Below, one piece after another: positions 48,323-56,765 of a stretch of DNA of 64,000 nt. The DNA lies in contig NZ_JPGL01000042.1 in assembly GCF_000732615.1 (NCBI RefSeq), positions 1 to 64,000 of the forward strand, in the 5' to 3' direction. Made by a program: the position numbers and the translations under genes. The stretch's first letter is position 1, and each line of letters opens with the position of its first letter. The notes beneath the pieces were generated by a model. It was given only the letters and a program-made list of their open reading frames with translations, was not told the origin of the DNA and made no database searches. This stretch comes from Burkholderia paludis (GTDB taxonomy: Bacteria > Pseudomonadota > Gammaproteobacteria > Burkholderiales > Burkholderiaceae).

Positions 48323-49369
48323 CTACGCGTGGCGCCGCTCATGCTCGAGCAGCCACTGCTTGCGGGCCAGCCCGCCGCCATAGCCTGTCAGCGTCCCGTC
48401 CCGCCCCAGCACCCGGTGACACGGTATGACGATCGCCACCCGGTTCGCGCCGTTGGCACGCGCGACTGCCCGCACCGCACGGGGATGGCCGAGCTGCTCC
48501 GCCTGTTCGCCGTAGCTCGCCGTACCGCCATAGGGAATCGCACGCAGGGCCTGCCATACCGACTGCTGAAACGGGCTGCCGGGCGTGTCCAGCGCCAGAT
48601 CGAACCGCTTGCGCACACCGGCGAAATACTCGCCGATTTCACGTTCGGCCTGACGCGTATGCGCGTTTTCTCCCGCGAGGATGCGTGCGTGCAACAGTCG
48701 CTGGAGATCCCTGAATTCGGTCTCCAGCATGCGCCGGTCGACAAACTCGAGCAGGCATGCGCCACGCTCGCTCGCACACACGAACATCGGCCCCAGGGGC
48801 GTGGTGAAGCGATGCACGAGCACCACGTTCGCGGCCCCGGTCGGCGCGCGCCCCGTCAGTTTCCTGCAGGTATAGCCGAAACCGCTCAGCGAATCGTAGC
48901 CGCTGTCGAGCGCGACGTCGGTGGCCCGGCGGCCGGCCTTCAGTTCCTCGAGCGCCGTATTGATTCGCAGCGAACGCTGGAACGCCTGGAAACTCATCCC
49001 GTAATGCCGGTGAAACCAGCGGCGGATGCGTTCCGGCGCGAGCCCGCGCTGCCGGAGAAGCTCATCGGTCACGCGCTCTTTCGGATGCGCACGCACCCAG
49101 TCGATGGCCTCGGCCACCTCGGGCGGCGCGGCGTGGGCGTTCTCGGTCGGCTTGCAGACCTTGCAGGGCCGGTAGCCGGCATCGAGCGTTTCCTTGAGGT
49201 CCGTGTAGAACACGACGTTCTCGCGTTTGGGCTTGCGCGCCCGGCAGGTCGCGATGCAGAACACGCCGGTGGTCTTCACCCCGACGTAGAAAATGCCGAC
49301 GTGATCCGCCGCCCGTTCGACCAGCGCGCGATAGTAGGCGTCGATCCGCCCGGCGTCAGTCACCAGCAT
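48323..49369 (-). CDS. ada: Bifunctional DNA repair protein and regulator Ada
   Basis: Ada repairs methyl phosphotriesters and O6-methylguanine and activates the adaptive response once methylated. In the 348-aa protein the zinc cysteines C38, C42, C69 and C72 keep the E. coli numbering (GVFCIATC, RPCKVC), an AraC-type HTH spans about 90-180, and the methyltransferase active site is C317 in IPCHRVLG. The ATG at 49369 lies 14 bases inside the end of the upstream PEP-mutase-like gene, so they form a coupled pair. Confidence 0.95.
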   Translation of the reverse strand: MLVTDAGRIDAYYRALVERAADHVGIFYVGVKTTGVFCIATCRARKPKRENVVFYTDLKETLDAGYRPCKVCKPTENAHAAPPEVAEAIDWVRAHPKERVTDELLRQRGLAPERIRRWFHRHYGMSFQAFQRSLRINTALEELKAGRRATDVALDSGYDSLSGFGYTCRKLTGRAPTGAANVVLVHRFTTPLGPMFVCASERGACLLEFVDRRMLETEFRDLQRLLHARILAGENAHTRQAEREIGEYFAGVRKRFDLALDTPGSPFQQSVWQALRAIPYGGTASYGEQAEQLGHPRAVRAVARANGANRVAIVIPCHRVLGRDGTLTGYGGGLARKQWLLEHERRHA

Positions 49370-50129
49370 GCGCGAACACCGGCTGGAAGGATTGACCGGC
49401 GCGCACGTCGACGAGCAGTTGCTGCAGCACCTGGTGCATCCGCCGGTGCAGGAAATTGCCCATGCTGATGCGCTTGACGCCCAGCGCCGCCAGCCGCTCG
49501 AACGGCGGCAGATCAGGCATGCACATCACGTTCAACGGAAGCGGGACGCCGGCCGCAATCGCGGCGATATCGGCTTCGTCGGTCACACAGGGAACAAAAA
49601 GGCCGTCCGCTCCGCTCAGGGCATAGCGCCGGCCGCGTGAAACGGCTTCCTCGCGCGCATGGGCCACGCCCAGCAGAAAGGTATCGGTGCGGACGTTGAG
49701 GAACAGCCCGATGCCGGCCGCCCGCAAGCCGGCATGGATATCGTGCAGGCGCCGCGCAAAGGTATCGGTATCCACCAGCGTGCGACGGCCTTCGCGCACG
49801 ACACTATCCTCCAGGTTGACGCCGGCCACGCCCAGCGCGGCCAGCTCGCGCAGATTGTCCACCACGGCCTCGGGCGTCGCGCCATAGCCGGCCTCGACAT
49901 CGACGGACAGCGGCAGGCCGGATACCGATCGCACACGCGCGACCAGCGCCTTCAATTCGGCAAAGGCGATACCCTCGCCGTCTGCATGGCCGAGCAACTC
50001 GGCCATGGCGGCGCTGGAGGTCCCGATCGCCGCATACCCCGCGGCTTCCGCGGCACGGGCGCTGGCCGCATCCCAGACGTTGGCGAGCAGCAGCGGTTCG
50101 GTTTGTTGATGAAGCCGGGCAAAATTCAT
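49356..50129 (-). CDS. Isocitrate lyase/PEP mutase family protein
   Basis: A 257-aa TIM-barrel enzyme of the PEP mutase/isocitrate lyase superfamily: PLLLANVWDAASARAAEAAG, SVDVEAGYG, GVNLEDSVV (metal-binding acids) and GADGLFVPC. The catalytic cysteine loop of true isocitrate lyases (KKCGH) is absent, as in the small PEP-mutase-like branch found beside ada or acetyltransferase genes. Substrate is unknown. GAGG precedes the ATG; the longer frame to 50426 overlaps the zinc-ribbon gene. Confidence 0.83.
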   Translation of the reverse strand: MNFARLHQQTEPLLLANVWDAASARAAEAAGYAAIGTSSAAMAELLGHADGEGIAFAELKALVARVRSVSGLPLSVDVEAGYGATPEAVVDNLRELAALGVAGVNLEDSVVREGRRTLVDTDTFARRLHDIHAGLRAAGIGLFLNVRTDTFLLGVAHAREEAVSRGRRYALSGADGLFVPCVTDEADIAAIAAGVPLPLNVMCMPDLPPFERLAALGVKRISMGNFLHRRMHQVLQQLLVDVRAGQSFQPVFAHAGD

Positions 50130-50301
50130 GGAACACCTCGCGTGAACATGGCGCAAGTATCGTTGCCCGGCCGATCGCCTCACAACCGAAATTTGAACAG
50201 GTATTTTTCGGCCGGCCGCGCCGCGTCTCCCGGCCTTCTCCGGCACCGCAGCCCCGTTGGACGGCGCGTGCCTGGTGCCGGCGCGGGAAGCGACGCCGCG
50301 G

Positions 50302-50604
50302 TCAATCGAAATCGAACAGGTCGAACACCGACTTCTTGCGACGCTGGCCGTCGTGCCGGTAGCGATCGTCGTGCGCGCGGCCGTCGCGCCCCCAACTGTC
50401 GTCGTGGCCGCGCGGCGTGTGCGCATCGTGCTGCGCCGGCGCCATATCGCGCCGCGCCGGCGCGTCGCCGGTCTCGCCGGCGATCAGCTTGTCGAGTTCG
50501 CCGCGATCGAGCCACACACCGCGGCACGTCGGACAGTAGTCGATCTCGATCGACTGGCGCTCGGCCATCAGCAGGTCGGGCGTCTTGCAGACTGGGCATT
50601 TCAT
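50302..50604 (-). CDS. Zinc-ribbon (zf-TFIIB) protein
   Basis: A 100-aa protein with a zf-TFIIB ribbon: CPVCKTPDLL and, 20 residues on, CPTCRGVWLDRGELDKLI. The second half is disordered, rich in H, D, R and G, and ends in KKSVFDLFDFD, a pattern shared by this small family. Role unknown; such proteins are thought to bind nucleic acid or other proteins. AAGGAG precedes the ATG. It follows terC by 91 bases. Confidence 0.85.
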   Translation of the reverse strand: MKCPVCKTPDLLMAERQSIEIDYCPTCRGVWLDRGELDKLIAGETGDAPARRDMAPAQHDAHTPRGHDDSWGRDGRAHDDRYRHDGQRRKKSVFDLFDFD

Positions 50605-50695
50605 TGCACTTCTCCTTTCCGTATGGATTCCTTAAAAATTCCACTTGAATACGTGCGAGCCGGCCGCCGCAGCGGCCCGCATCGCACACGATGGC

Positions 50696-51451
50696 TTAGT
50701 CGCCCTCCACCCGCGCCGCGCGCTTCGCCTTCGCGCGCCGCGCCAGCATGTTCATCCCCTCGACGAAGGCCGAGAACGCCATTGCCGCGTAGATATAGCC
50801 CTTCGGCACGTGCGAACCGAAACCTTCGGCAATCAGCGTCATGCCGATCACGACGAGGAACGACAACGCAAGCATCACGATGGTCGGGTTCCGGTCGATG
50901 AAGCGTGCGAGCGGCTGGGCAGCGAACAGCATCACGGCCACCGCGACGATCACCGCGACGAACATGATCGGGACGTGCTCGGTCATGCCGATCGCGGTCA
51001 CGATGCTGTCGATCGAGAACACGATGTCGAGCATCACGATCTGGCCGATCGCAGCCCACACCGTCAGGCCGGCCGCACCGCCGGCACCGCTCGCGCCGTC
51101 GCCGTCGTGCGCCACGTGGTGATGGATCTCGGTGGTCGCCTTCCAGACGAGGAACAGGCCGCCCGACAGCAGGATCATGTCGCGCCACGAGAACGCATGG
51201 TCGAAGGCCGTGAACACCGGTTCGGTGAGGCTCGCGATCCACGCGACGCTGCCGAGCAGCGCGAGGCGCATCACCAGCGCGAGCGCGATGCCGAGGCGCT
51301 GCGTGCGGGCGCGCTGCGCTTCGGGCAGCTTGTTGCTGAGGATCGAGATGAAGATCAGGTTGTCGATGCCGAGCACGACTTCCATCACGACGAGCGTCAG
51401 GAGCGCGGCCCAGACGGCGGGGTCGGCGGCAAGCGTCAGCAGGTAGTCCAT
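50696..51451 (-). CDS. TerC-family membrane protein
   Basis: A 251-aa protein with seven predicted helices and the TerC signatures VVMEVVLGIDNLIFISIL and DIVFSIDSIVTAIGMTEHV, whose acidic residues line the metal path. The family exports manganese (Alx/MeeY type) or gives tellurite resistance. A histidine-rich loop (EIHHHVAHD) lies mid-chain. I see no yybP-ykoY riboswitch in the short 109-base upstream gap. It is divergent from an NhaR-type regulator. Confidence 0.9.
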   Translation of the reverse strand: MDYLLTLAADPAVWAALLTLVVMEVVLGIDNLIFISILSNKLPEAQRARTQRLGIALALVMRLALLGSVAWIASLTEPVFTAFDHAFSWRDMILLSGGLFLVWKATTEIHHHVAHDGDGASGAGGAAGLTVWAAIGQIVMLDIVFSIDSIVTAIGMTEHVPIMFVAVIVAVAVMLFAAQPLARFIDRNPTIVMLALSFLVVIGMTLIAEGFGSHVPKGYIYAAMAFSAFVEGMNMLARRAKAKRAARVEGD

Positions 51452-51510
51452 GAAATGGGCCGATACGAAAGTGGAAAGCCAGATGATATGCCGCCCCGAA
51501 CTTCGGAAAA

Positions 51511-51527
51511 ATCAGAGAGAATCTGAT
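51511..51527. promoter_or_regulatory. Palindromic operator candidate between terC and the LysR gene
   Basis: ATCAGA (51511-51516) and TCTGAT (51522-51527) form a perfect inverted repeat with a 5-base centre. It lies in the 109-base divergent gap, 34 bases before the regulator's ATG, where a LysR-type regulator would bind its own promoter. Confidence 0.55.
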
Positions 51528-51560
51528 CTTAGGTTCGGTTTTTACGAAGTAAACGATTCC

Positions 51561-52454
51561 ATGCTCAATTTCCGGCATCTGTACTATTTCTGGGTCGTCG
51601 TGAAGGAAGGCGGCTTCGCGCGCGCGGCCGGACGGCTCGACATGGCCGTGCAGACGATCAGCGCACAGGTGCGCGAGCTCGAGAAGGCGCTCGGGCACCA
51701 GTTGCTGCGCCCCGCCGGGCGCGGCGTCGCGATGACCGACGCCGGCCAGGCCGCGTTCGCGCGCGCGGAGGCGATCTTCGAGATGGGGCGGCTGATTCCC
51801 GACGAAGTCCGCGCGGCGGCCAGCCGGCCGACCGTGCGGCTCGCGGTCGGCCTCGCGGACGGCATCTCCAAGCTCGCCGCCCACGCGATCCTCGCGCCGG
51901 TACTCGATACGCCCACGCTGCGGCTGCTGTGCCACGAGGGCGAGCACGACGCGCTGCTCGCGGAGCTGGCGCTGCATCATCTCGATCTCGTGCTGGCCGG
52001 CCAGGGCGCGCCGTCGGGCTCGAACCTGCGCGTGACGAGCGAGCGGCTGGTCGCGTCGCCGGTCGACTGGTACGGGCCGGCGGCACTCGTGACGCCGGCC
52101 GCGCGGCAGCGCTTCCCGCAGTGCCTGGCCGACCTGCCCGTGCTGCTGCCGACCGCGCATTCGGCACTGCGCGCGCGCCTCGATCAATGGCTCGAAAGCG
52201 AACGGATCGTGCCGCGCGTGGCCGGCGAGTTCGAGGACAGCGCACTGATGGCCGTATTCGCGGCGCGCGGCCTCGGCGTGTTTCCGCTGAGCGAACTCGG
52301 CGCGAACGACGCGTCGCTGCTGCGCGGCCTTCGGCGGCTCGGGCGCGCGGGCGACGTGACCGAGGAAATTCACGCGATCCGCTCACGGCGCGGCGAGCAT
52401 CATCCGCTCACCTCGCAGTTGCTGGCCGCGGCTCGCCCCGCGCCGGCCGACTGA
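51561..52454 (+). CDS. nhaR: NhaR-type LysR regulator
   Basis: A 297-aa LysR protein closely following NhaR: MLNFRHLYYFWVVVKEGGFA at the start, the HTH region ARAAGRLDMAVQTISAQVREL, and an effector domain from about 90. E. coli NhaR responds to sodium and activates nhaA; here no antiporter gene is adjacent and the divergent terC is the likelier target. ATG 51561 fits the family exactly; the frame open to 51450 is not used. Confidence 0.88.
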   Translation: MLNFRHLYYFWVVVKEGGFARAAGRLDMAVQTISAQVRELEKALGHQLLRPAGRGVAMTDAGQAAFARAEAIFEMGRLIPDEVRAAASRPTVRLAVGLADGISKLAAHAILAPVLDTPTLRLLCHEGEHDALLAELALHHLDLVLAGQGAPSGSNLRVTSERLVASPVDWYGPAALVTPAARQRFPQCLADLPVLLPTAHSALRARLDQWLESERIVPRVAGEFEDSALMAVFAARGLGVFPLSELGANDASLLRGLRRLGRAGDVTEEIHAIRSRRGEHHPLTSQLLAAARPAPAD

Positions 52455-52570
52455 AGCGAGCGCGACATCAAACGAAACTATAATGACGCCCCGGCCATCC
52501 GAGATTTGCGCGCGCACCACCCGGGCGCCTCCCCTTGCGCGGCATCTCGCCGAGCCTTCTGAAAGACGCC

Positions 52571-53824
52571 ATGCACAACCGATTTCGCCTGTTTTCCGCT
52601 TCGTGCGCGCTCGCGGCCGCGACCGTGCTGGCAGCGTGCTCGTCGCCGCCCAAGCCGATCTACCAGCAGGAGCAGTTCGACGCGACCAGCAGCCCGTACG
52701 CGCACACGTTCCATTCGAAGTCCGACGCGACCTGCGAGGCCGCGCGGCGCGCGCTGCTGAGCCAGGGCTATGTGGCGTCGTCGTCACGCAACGACGCGGT
52801 CGACGGCAGCAAGAATTTCCAGCCGAACAACGACATGCACGTCGTGATCGAGTTTCACGTCGTGTGCGCGGACGCGAACGCGGACGGCTCGTCGAGCATC
52901 GCGTACGTGAACGCGGTGCAGGACCGCTACACGCTGAAGAAATCGAATACGTCGGCCAGCGTCGGCCTCAGCCTGTTCGGCTCGCTGTCGCTGCCAATCG
53001 GGTCGAGCGACGATGCGCTCGTCAAGACCGCGAGCGAGACGATTCCCGCCGGCGTGTTCTATGAGCGCTTCTTCAACCTCGTCGACCATTTCCTGAAGAT
53101 CGATCCGGCCCGGCGCGATCGCGCCACCGTCAAGCAGGCCGAAAAGGAAGCCGTCGCACCGCTGCCCGAGCCCGCGCCGACGCCGCAAGGCGAGCCGATC
53201 AAGATGACGACGCCGGTCGTGCCGACGCCGCCTGCCGCACCCGTGCCGCTTTCGGCGCCGGGTGCCGCGCCGGCATCGGGCGCGAGCGCCGTGCCTACCG
53301 CGACGGGCGGTGCGGCGCCGGCGGGAGCGGTTTCGGCGCCCGTCGCCGCGCCGACGCCCGCGCCGGCTTCGGCTCCGGTTGCCACGGCGACGCATGCACC
53401 GGCTTCGGCCCCCGTTGCCACGTCGACTCTTGCACCGGCTGCGGCTCCCGTTGCCACGTCGACACCTGCACCGGCTTCGACTCCCGTTGCCACATCGACT
53501 CTTGCACCGGCTGCGGCTCCCGTTGCCACGTCGACTCTTGCACCGGCTACGGCTCCCGTTGCCACGTCGACTCTTGCACCGGCTTCAGCACCAGTCGCCT
53601 CATCGACACCTGCACCGGCTCCAGTCTCCGCGTTGACGCCTGCATCGGCGTTGGCACCCGCACCCGCCTCTGTATCTGTCTCCAGCCCGGCATCGCCTCC
53701 TGCCGCCACGGCGCCGGCCGCGACCGCGACTTCGGCCCCCGCATCGGCATCTGCGCCCTCAAGCGGATCGCCCGCACCTGCCGCCGGCACCCCGGTCGCA
53801 TCCTCCGCACCCGCCGCGAACTGA
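52571..53824 (+). CDS. DUF2242-type lipoprotein with repetitive Ala/Pro/Thr/Ser C-terminus
   Basis: A 417-aa lipoprotein: signal ending in VLAAC, then a compact domain to about residue 195 (ATCEAARRALLSQGYVASSS, HVVIEFHVVCAD, NAVQDRYTLKKS) that fits the DUF2242 family. From about residue 200 the chain is low complexity. Seven 12-residue repeats of the type APASAPVATSTL span 53360-53611 (residues 264-347). The repeat region probably forms an extended arm through the cell wall. ATG 52571 is set by the lipoprotein signal; the frame starts earlier at 52535 without a ribosome site. Confidence 0.8.
   Translation: MHNRFRLFSASCALAAATVLAACSSPPKPIYQQEQFDATSSPYAHTFHSKSDATCEAARRALLSQGYVASSSRNDAVDGSKNFQPNNDMHVVIEFHVVCADANADGSSSIAYVNAVQDRYTLKKSNTSASVGLSLFGSLSLPIGSSDDALVKTASETIPAGVFYERFFNLVDHFLKIDPARRDRATVKQAEKEAVAPLPEPAPTPQGEPIKMTTPVVPTPPAAPVPLSAPGAAPASGASAVPTATGGAAPAGAVSAPVAAPTPAPASAPVATATHAPASAPVATSTLAPAAAPVATSTPAPASTPVATSTLAPAAAPVATSTLAPATAPVATSTLAPASAPVASSTPAPAPVSALTPASALAPAPASVSVSSPASPPAATAPAATATSAPASASAPSSGSPAPAAGTPVASSAPAAN
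53360..53611 (+). repeat. 36-bp in-frame tandem repeat (seven copies)
   Basis: Seven copies of a 36-bp unit start GCxCCGGCT..., each coding 12 residues (APA-x-x-PVA-x-x-T-x). Copies two to six are nearly identical at the DNA level, suggesting recent slippage. The unit length keeps the reading frame, so copy number can change without breaking the gene. Confidence 0.88.
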
Positions 53825-54047
53825 CCGGCACCCGTATCGTCGCGCCCGGCCGCATCAGGCTCGGCACGACGATACGTACCCTTCCCCGTCACGCGCCTCC
53901 ACCGGATTTCCCGCCCTGACGGCAGCCGGCCGCCAGCGTGGCAGCCGTCATTGCATGAATGCCGCCCTGCGGATCAAGTGCTGCCGGCGCCTGCGACCAC
54001 CCACATCGACCGTCGCCCCGCAGGCCCGCCCGCACCAGCCGCCCGGC

Positions 54048-54968
54048 TCACCGTAACGTCGCGTGCAGCGTCTGCAGTTGCTCGACGGTGGTCGTCACGC
54101 CGCCGCAGACGATCACGGCAACCTCCGTCGCCGAGGCGAGCACGGGAACCGTCCGCTCGAGCGCGGTCAGCGCGGCGCCGCAAGCGGGCTCGACGACGAT
54201 CCGGTGTTCGTCCAGAAAGCGCAGCGACGCGGCCACCGCGTCGGCATCGGACACGACGACCGGCTGGATCGCGTGCCGCGTGGCCCATTCGAGCGCCGCG
54301 TCGCACGGCTGCTTCGCGCCGAGCGACGTCGCGACGCTCGTGATCGCCGGCAACACGACGGGGCGTCCCTCCGCGAGCGAGCGCGCATAACAGTCGGCGC
54401 CTTCCGTTTCGGCCGCGACCACCGGCACGTCGTGCCAGCCGTTGCGCGCCAGCCCCTCGAGCACGCCGCACAGCAGCCCGCCGCCGCCGACCGCGAGCAC
54501 GACCGCGTCCGGCTTCGGACCGGCCGCGGCCATCTCGTCGATCATCGTCGCGTGACCCTGCCACAGCACGCGGTCGTCGAACGGATGCACGAATGCGTCG
54601 TGCTCGCCGAGCGCCGATTGGGCGAACGCGTTCGCCTCGGCCCAGCTCGCGCCGTGCACGACCAGTTCCGCCCCTTCGATCCGAATCAGCTCGCGCGCAC
54701 GTGCCGACGTGCTTTCCGGCACGACGACGCTCACCGGCACACCCAGTTCGCGGCCGCAATACGCGACGGCGATGCCCGCGTTGCCGCCCGACGACGACAC
54801 GAACCGCCGGGCGCCGGCCGCATGCCGCGCTTCGCAGACGGCGCCGACGCCGCGCAGCTTGAACGAGCCCGACGGCTGCAACGCCTCGAGCTTCAGCCGG
54901 ATGGTCTTGCCGAGCCGGCGGGACGCGATTTGCGAGCGGACATAGGGAGTGGGGATATGAAGCGGCAT
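54048..54968 (-). CDS. PLP-dependent serine/threonine dehydratase family enzyme
   Basis: A 306-aa fold-type II enzyme. The PLP lysine is K37 in QPSGSFKLRG, the substrate loop is SSSGGNAGIAVAY, and the phosphate-binding glycine loop is AVGGGGLLCGV. It lacks a C-terminal ACT domain, so it is a catabolic L-serine/threonine dehydratase-like enzyme or a close relative. ATG 54968 gives the standard start (MPLHIPTPYV). Divergent from a LysR gene, 166 bases away. Confidence 0.84.
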   Translation of the reverse strand: MPLHIPTPYVRSQIASRRLGKTIRLKLEALQPSGSFKLRGVGAVCEARHAAGARRFVSSSGGNAGIAVAYCGRELGVPVSVVVPESTSARARELIRIEGAELVVHGASWAEANAFAQSALGEHDAFVHPFDDRVLWQGHATMIDEMAAAGPKPDAVVLAVGGGGLLCGVLEGLARNGWHDVPVVAAETEGADCYARSLAEGRPVVLPAITSVATSLGAKQPCDAALEWATRHAIQPVVVSDADAVAASLRFLDEHRIVVEPACGAALTALERTVPVLASATEVAVIVCGGVTTTVEQLQTLHATLR

Positions 54969-55062
54969 GGGACGGGACCAATGGGAACAGGGGGAACGGT
55001 GGAAACGCACGCGGCTCGCTGCGCAAGCACGGCAACGAAGGCCATCGTACGGCACGCCAGCC

Positions 55063-55104
55063 ATGCTTTCCAATACCATCGAATGATGTTTGTTATGCTT
55101 TCCA
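55063..55104. promoter_or_regulatory. Direct-repeat operator candidate (ATGCTTTCCA twice)
   Basis: ATGCTTTCCA occurs at 55063-55072 and again at 55095-55104, 32 bases apart, about three helical turns, within the divergent gap and 30 bases before the LysR start. It may be the binding site of the regulator at 55135. Confidence 0.45.
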
Positions 55105-55134
55105 GGCATATCTTCGAACCGGAACGGACACTGC

Positions 55135-56046
55135 ATGCGCCAGATCGAACTGCGTCACCTGCGTTACTTCGTGGCCGTCGCGCAAGCCGGCAGCGTGATG
55201 GCCGGCGCCCGCGCGGCCGGCATCGTCCAGCCTGCGCTGTCGCGGCAGATCCGCGAACTCGAGGACGCCATCGGCACCCCGCTGCTGGTCCGCCGTACGA
55301 CGGGCGTCACGCTCACGGCAGCCGGCGCGAGCTTCCTGCAGGATGCAACCGGGCTGCTCGCGGCGCTGCAGGACAGCCGCGAGCGAGCGTTGCGCAGCGC
55401 GGCCGGCCAGCTCGGCGAGTTGCGGCTCGGCGCACTGCCGAACTGCCTGCCGCTGCCGATCGTCGCGAACGTCCTCAAGGCGTTTCGCGACGCGTGCCCG
55501 GACGTGAAGCTGTCGATCGTGCCGATGCTGTCGGCCGAACAGGCGAGCGCGCTGACACGCGGCCAGCTCGATGGCGGCATCATGGCGTGGCGTCGTGACG
55601 AGGCGCCGCACCTGTCGGGCGTGCGGCTGCTGAGCGACCGCTTCGTGCTCGCGATGCCCGCGCCGCCGGGCAAACGCTTCACCGCACCGCGCACGCTGGC
55701 CGACGTCGCGAACGAGCCGTTCGTCTGGTTCGACGCGCAGCGCTCCGCCGCGCACCACCGGTTCGTGATGGCGCAGTGCCAGCAGGCCGGCTTCACGCCG
55801 CGCATCGCACAGATCGGCAGCGATATCCCGACACTGATCGGCCTCGTCGCGGCCGGGATGGGCTGCGCATTCGTGCCGGAAAGCGCATCGCCGACCTGCC
55901 CGCGCACGGTTCGGCTCGTCGCGCTCGACGAACTCGCAAGCCGCTTCGACATCGAGTTCGTGTTCGACGCCGCCGCCGCGACACCGTCACCCGTCGTCGA
56001 ACGGTTTCTCGCGGCCGTGCGCGATGCGGCCGGCGCGCCGGACTGA
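55135..56046 (+). CDS. LysR-type regulator (probable control of the adjacent dehydratase)
   Basis: A 303-aa LysR protein: ELRHLRYFVAVAQAGSVMAG, HTH IVQPALSRQIRELEDAIGTP, and an effector-binding domain from about 92. Divergent from the PLP enzyme, which is its most likely target. The ATG at 55135 is preferred over the frame start at 55090. Confidence 0.88.
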   Translation: MRQIELRHLRYFVAVAQAGSVMAGARAAGIVQPALSRQIRELEDAIGTPLLVRRTTGVTLTAAGASFLQDATGLLAALQDSRERALRSAAGQLGELRLGALPNCLPLPIVANVLKAFRDACPDVKLSIVPMLSAEQASALTRGQLDGGIMAWRRDEAPHLSGVRLLSDRFVLAMPAPPGKRFTAPRTLADVANEPFVWFDAQRSAAHHRFVMAQCQQAGFTPRIAQIGSDIPTLIGLVAAGMGCAFVPESASPTCPRTVRLVALDELASRFDIEFVFDAAAATPSPVVERFLAAVRDAAGAPD

Positions 56047-56253
56047 CCGGGCGCCGGGCGGTCGCCCGCCGATCGCGCGGCACGCGTCGCGGGGCCAGCC
56101 GCCGCGAGCCGCCCGCCGCCCGCCATCGTTCCGGCTGCCGAAACGCGCTAAACAACGACACCTTTCTCACGCAAATTCTTTCAGAACGATCACGACGGGC
56201 GCCGCGCCGCCGGCATTTTTAAATTGGCACCAAAAACGGCCGTTTAACGCCGA

Positions 56254-56281
56254 TTCGAATTGTCATGAACCGAAATATACT
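56254..56281 (+). promoter_or_regulatory. Promoter of the candidate sRNA
   Basis: TATACT (56276-56281) is a good -10; TTCGAA (56254-56259), 16 bases upstream, is a weak -35. Initiation would fall at about 56288. Confidence 0.5.
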
Positions 56282-56287
56282 GCGCGC

Positions 56288-56361
56288 GCATCCAACCCTC
56301 GTGCCATAGAGAGGATGTGTTTCCGCCCCGGTCACGGTCCCCCTGTGGCCGGGGTTTTTTT
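56288..56361 (+). ncRNA. Candidate small RNA of about 74 nt
   Basis: A promoter-like pair ends at 56281, and the transcript would end in a strong terminator: CCCCGGTCAC (56326-56335) pairs with GTGGCCGGGG (56345-56354) around a 9-base C-rich loop (GGTCCCCCT), followed by TTTTTTT. The 5' part (56288-56325) is single-stranded in appearance and includes GAGAGGATGTG. No reading frame with a ribosome site is present. The layout, orphan promoter plus terminator between two genes, is typical of a trans-acting sRNA. The C-rich loop could bind G-rich ribosome sites. The following gene starts 404 bases on, so it is not a simple leader. Confidence 0.55.
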
Positions 56362-56765
56362 GCCCCTGCGCCTTGCCGGCAAACGTTTTCAGCGATCGCG
56401 CGCCAGTCGTTCCGGACGACGGCCGTCGCCTGAGCGGCCCGCCCGCTTCGCGCGGCCACACGCCGCCGCGCGAGCGCCGTGCTCCCCACGACTCGCCGCC
56501 GGAAACGGCCGTCGCGCCGCCGCGAACCGCCAAAGTTCCGCGCTCCCCCGCCCCCAAAGCGCGCCGCCCGCATTACAACTCGCTTCCGGGAAATGCACGC
56601 TCGTTCCCCCGCGCGCCGACGAGCCCTGCGCGCGCCCGGCATTGTTGACATGGAATCAAGATAATTTCGTCCCGATACGACTTTTTCCACAAGAGTCATG
56701 CAGGCACACTGCACCCCATCGTCAAGGCCTCGTGCCATTGCCTGTCGCTTACCGGAGCCCATCGC
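56362..56765. other. Intergenic region before the MFS exporter, no gene seen
   Basis: About 400 bases between the sRNA terminator and the MFS gene. A TTGACA hexamer at 56645-56650 and GATAAT at 56660-56665 are present, but their spacing (9 bases) is too short to make one promoter. Open frames here are short and biased in composition. Confidence 0.4.

Noticed and set aside
51452..51560. Possible yybP-ykoY manganese riboswitch before terC
   Set aside because: The gap is only 109 bases, shared with a divergent gene, and I see no match to the conserved loops.
53262..53636. Arginine/histidine-rich overlapping frame in the lipoprotein repeat
   Set aside because: Frame-shifted reading of the 36-bp tandem repeat (RLPLPRRLLHRL units); repetition keeps all frames open.
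56645..56665. TTGACA and GATAAT before the MFS exporter
   Set aside because: Spacing of 9 bases is too short for a sigma70 promoter.
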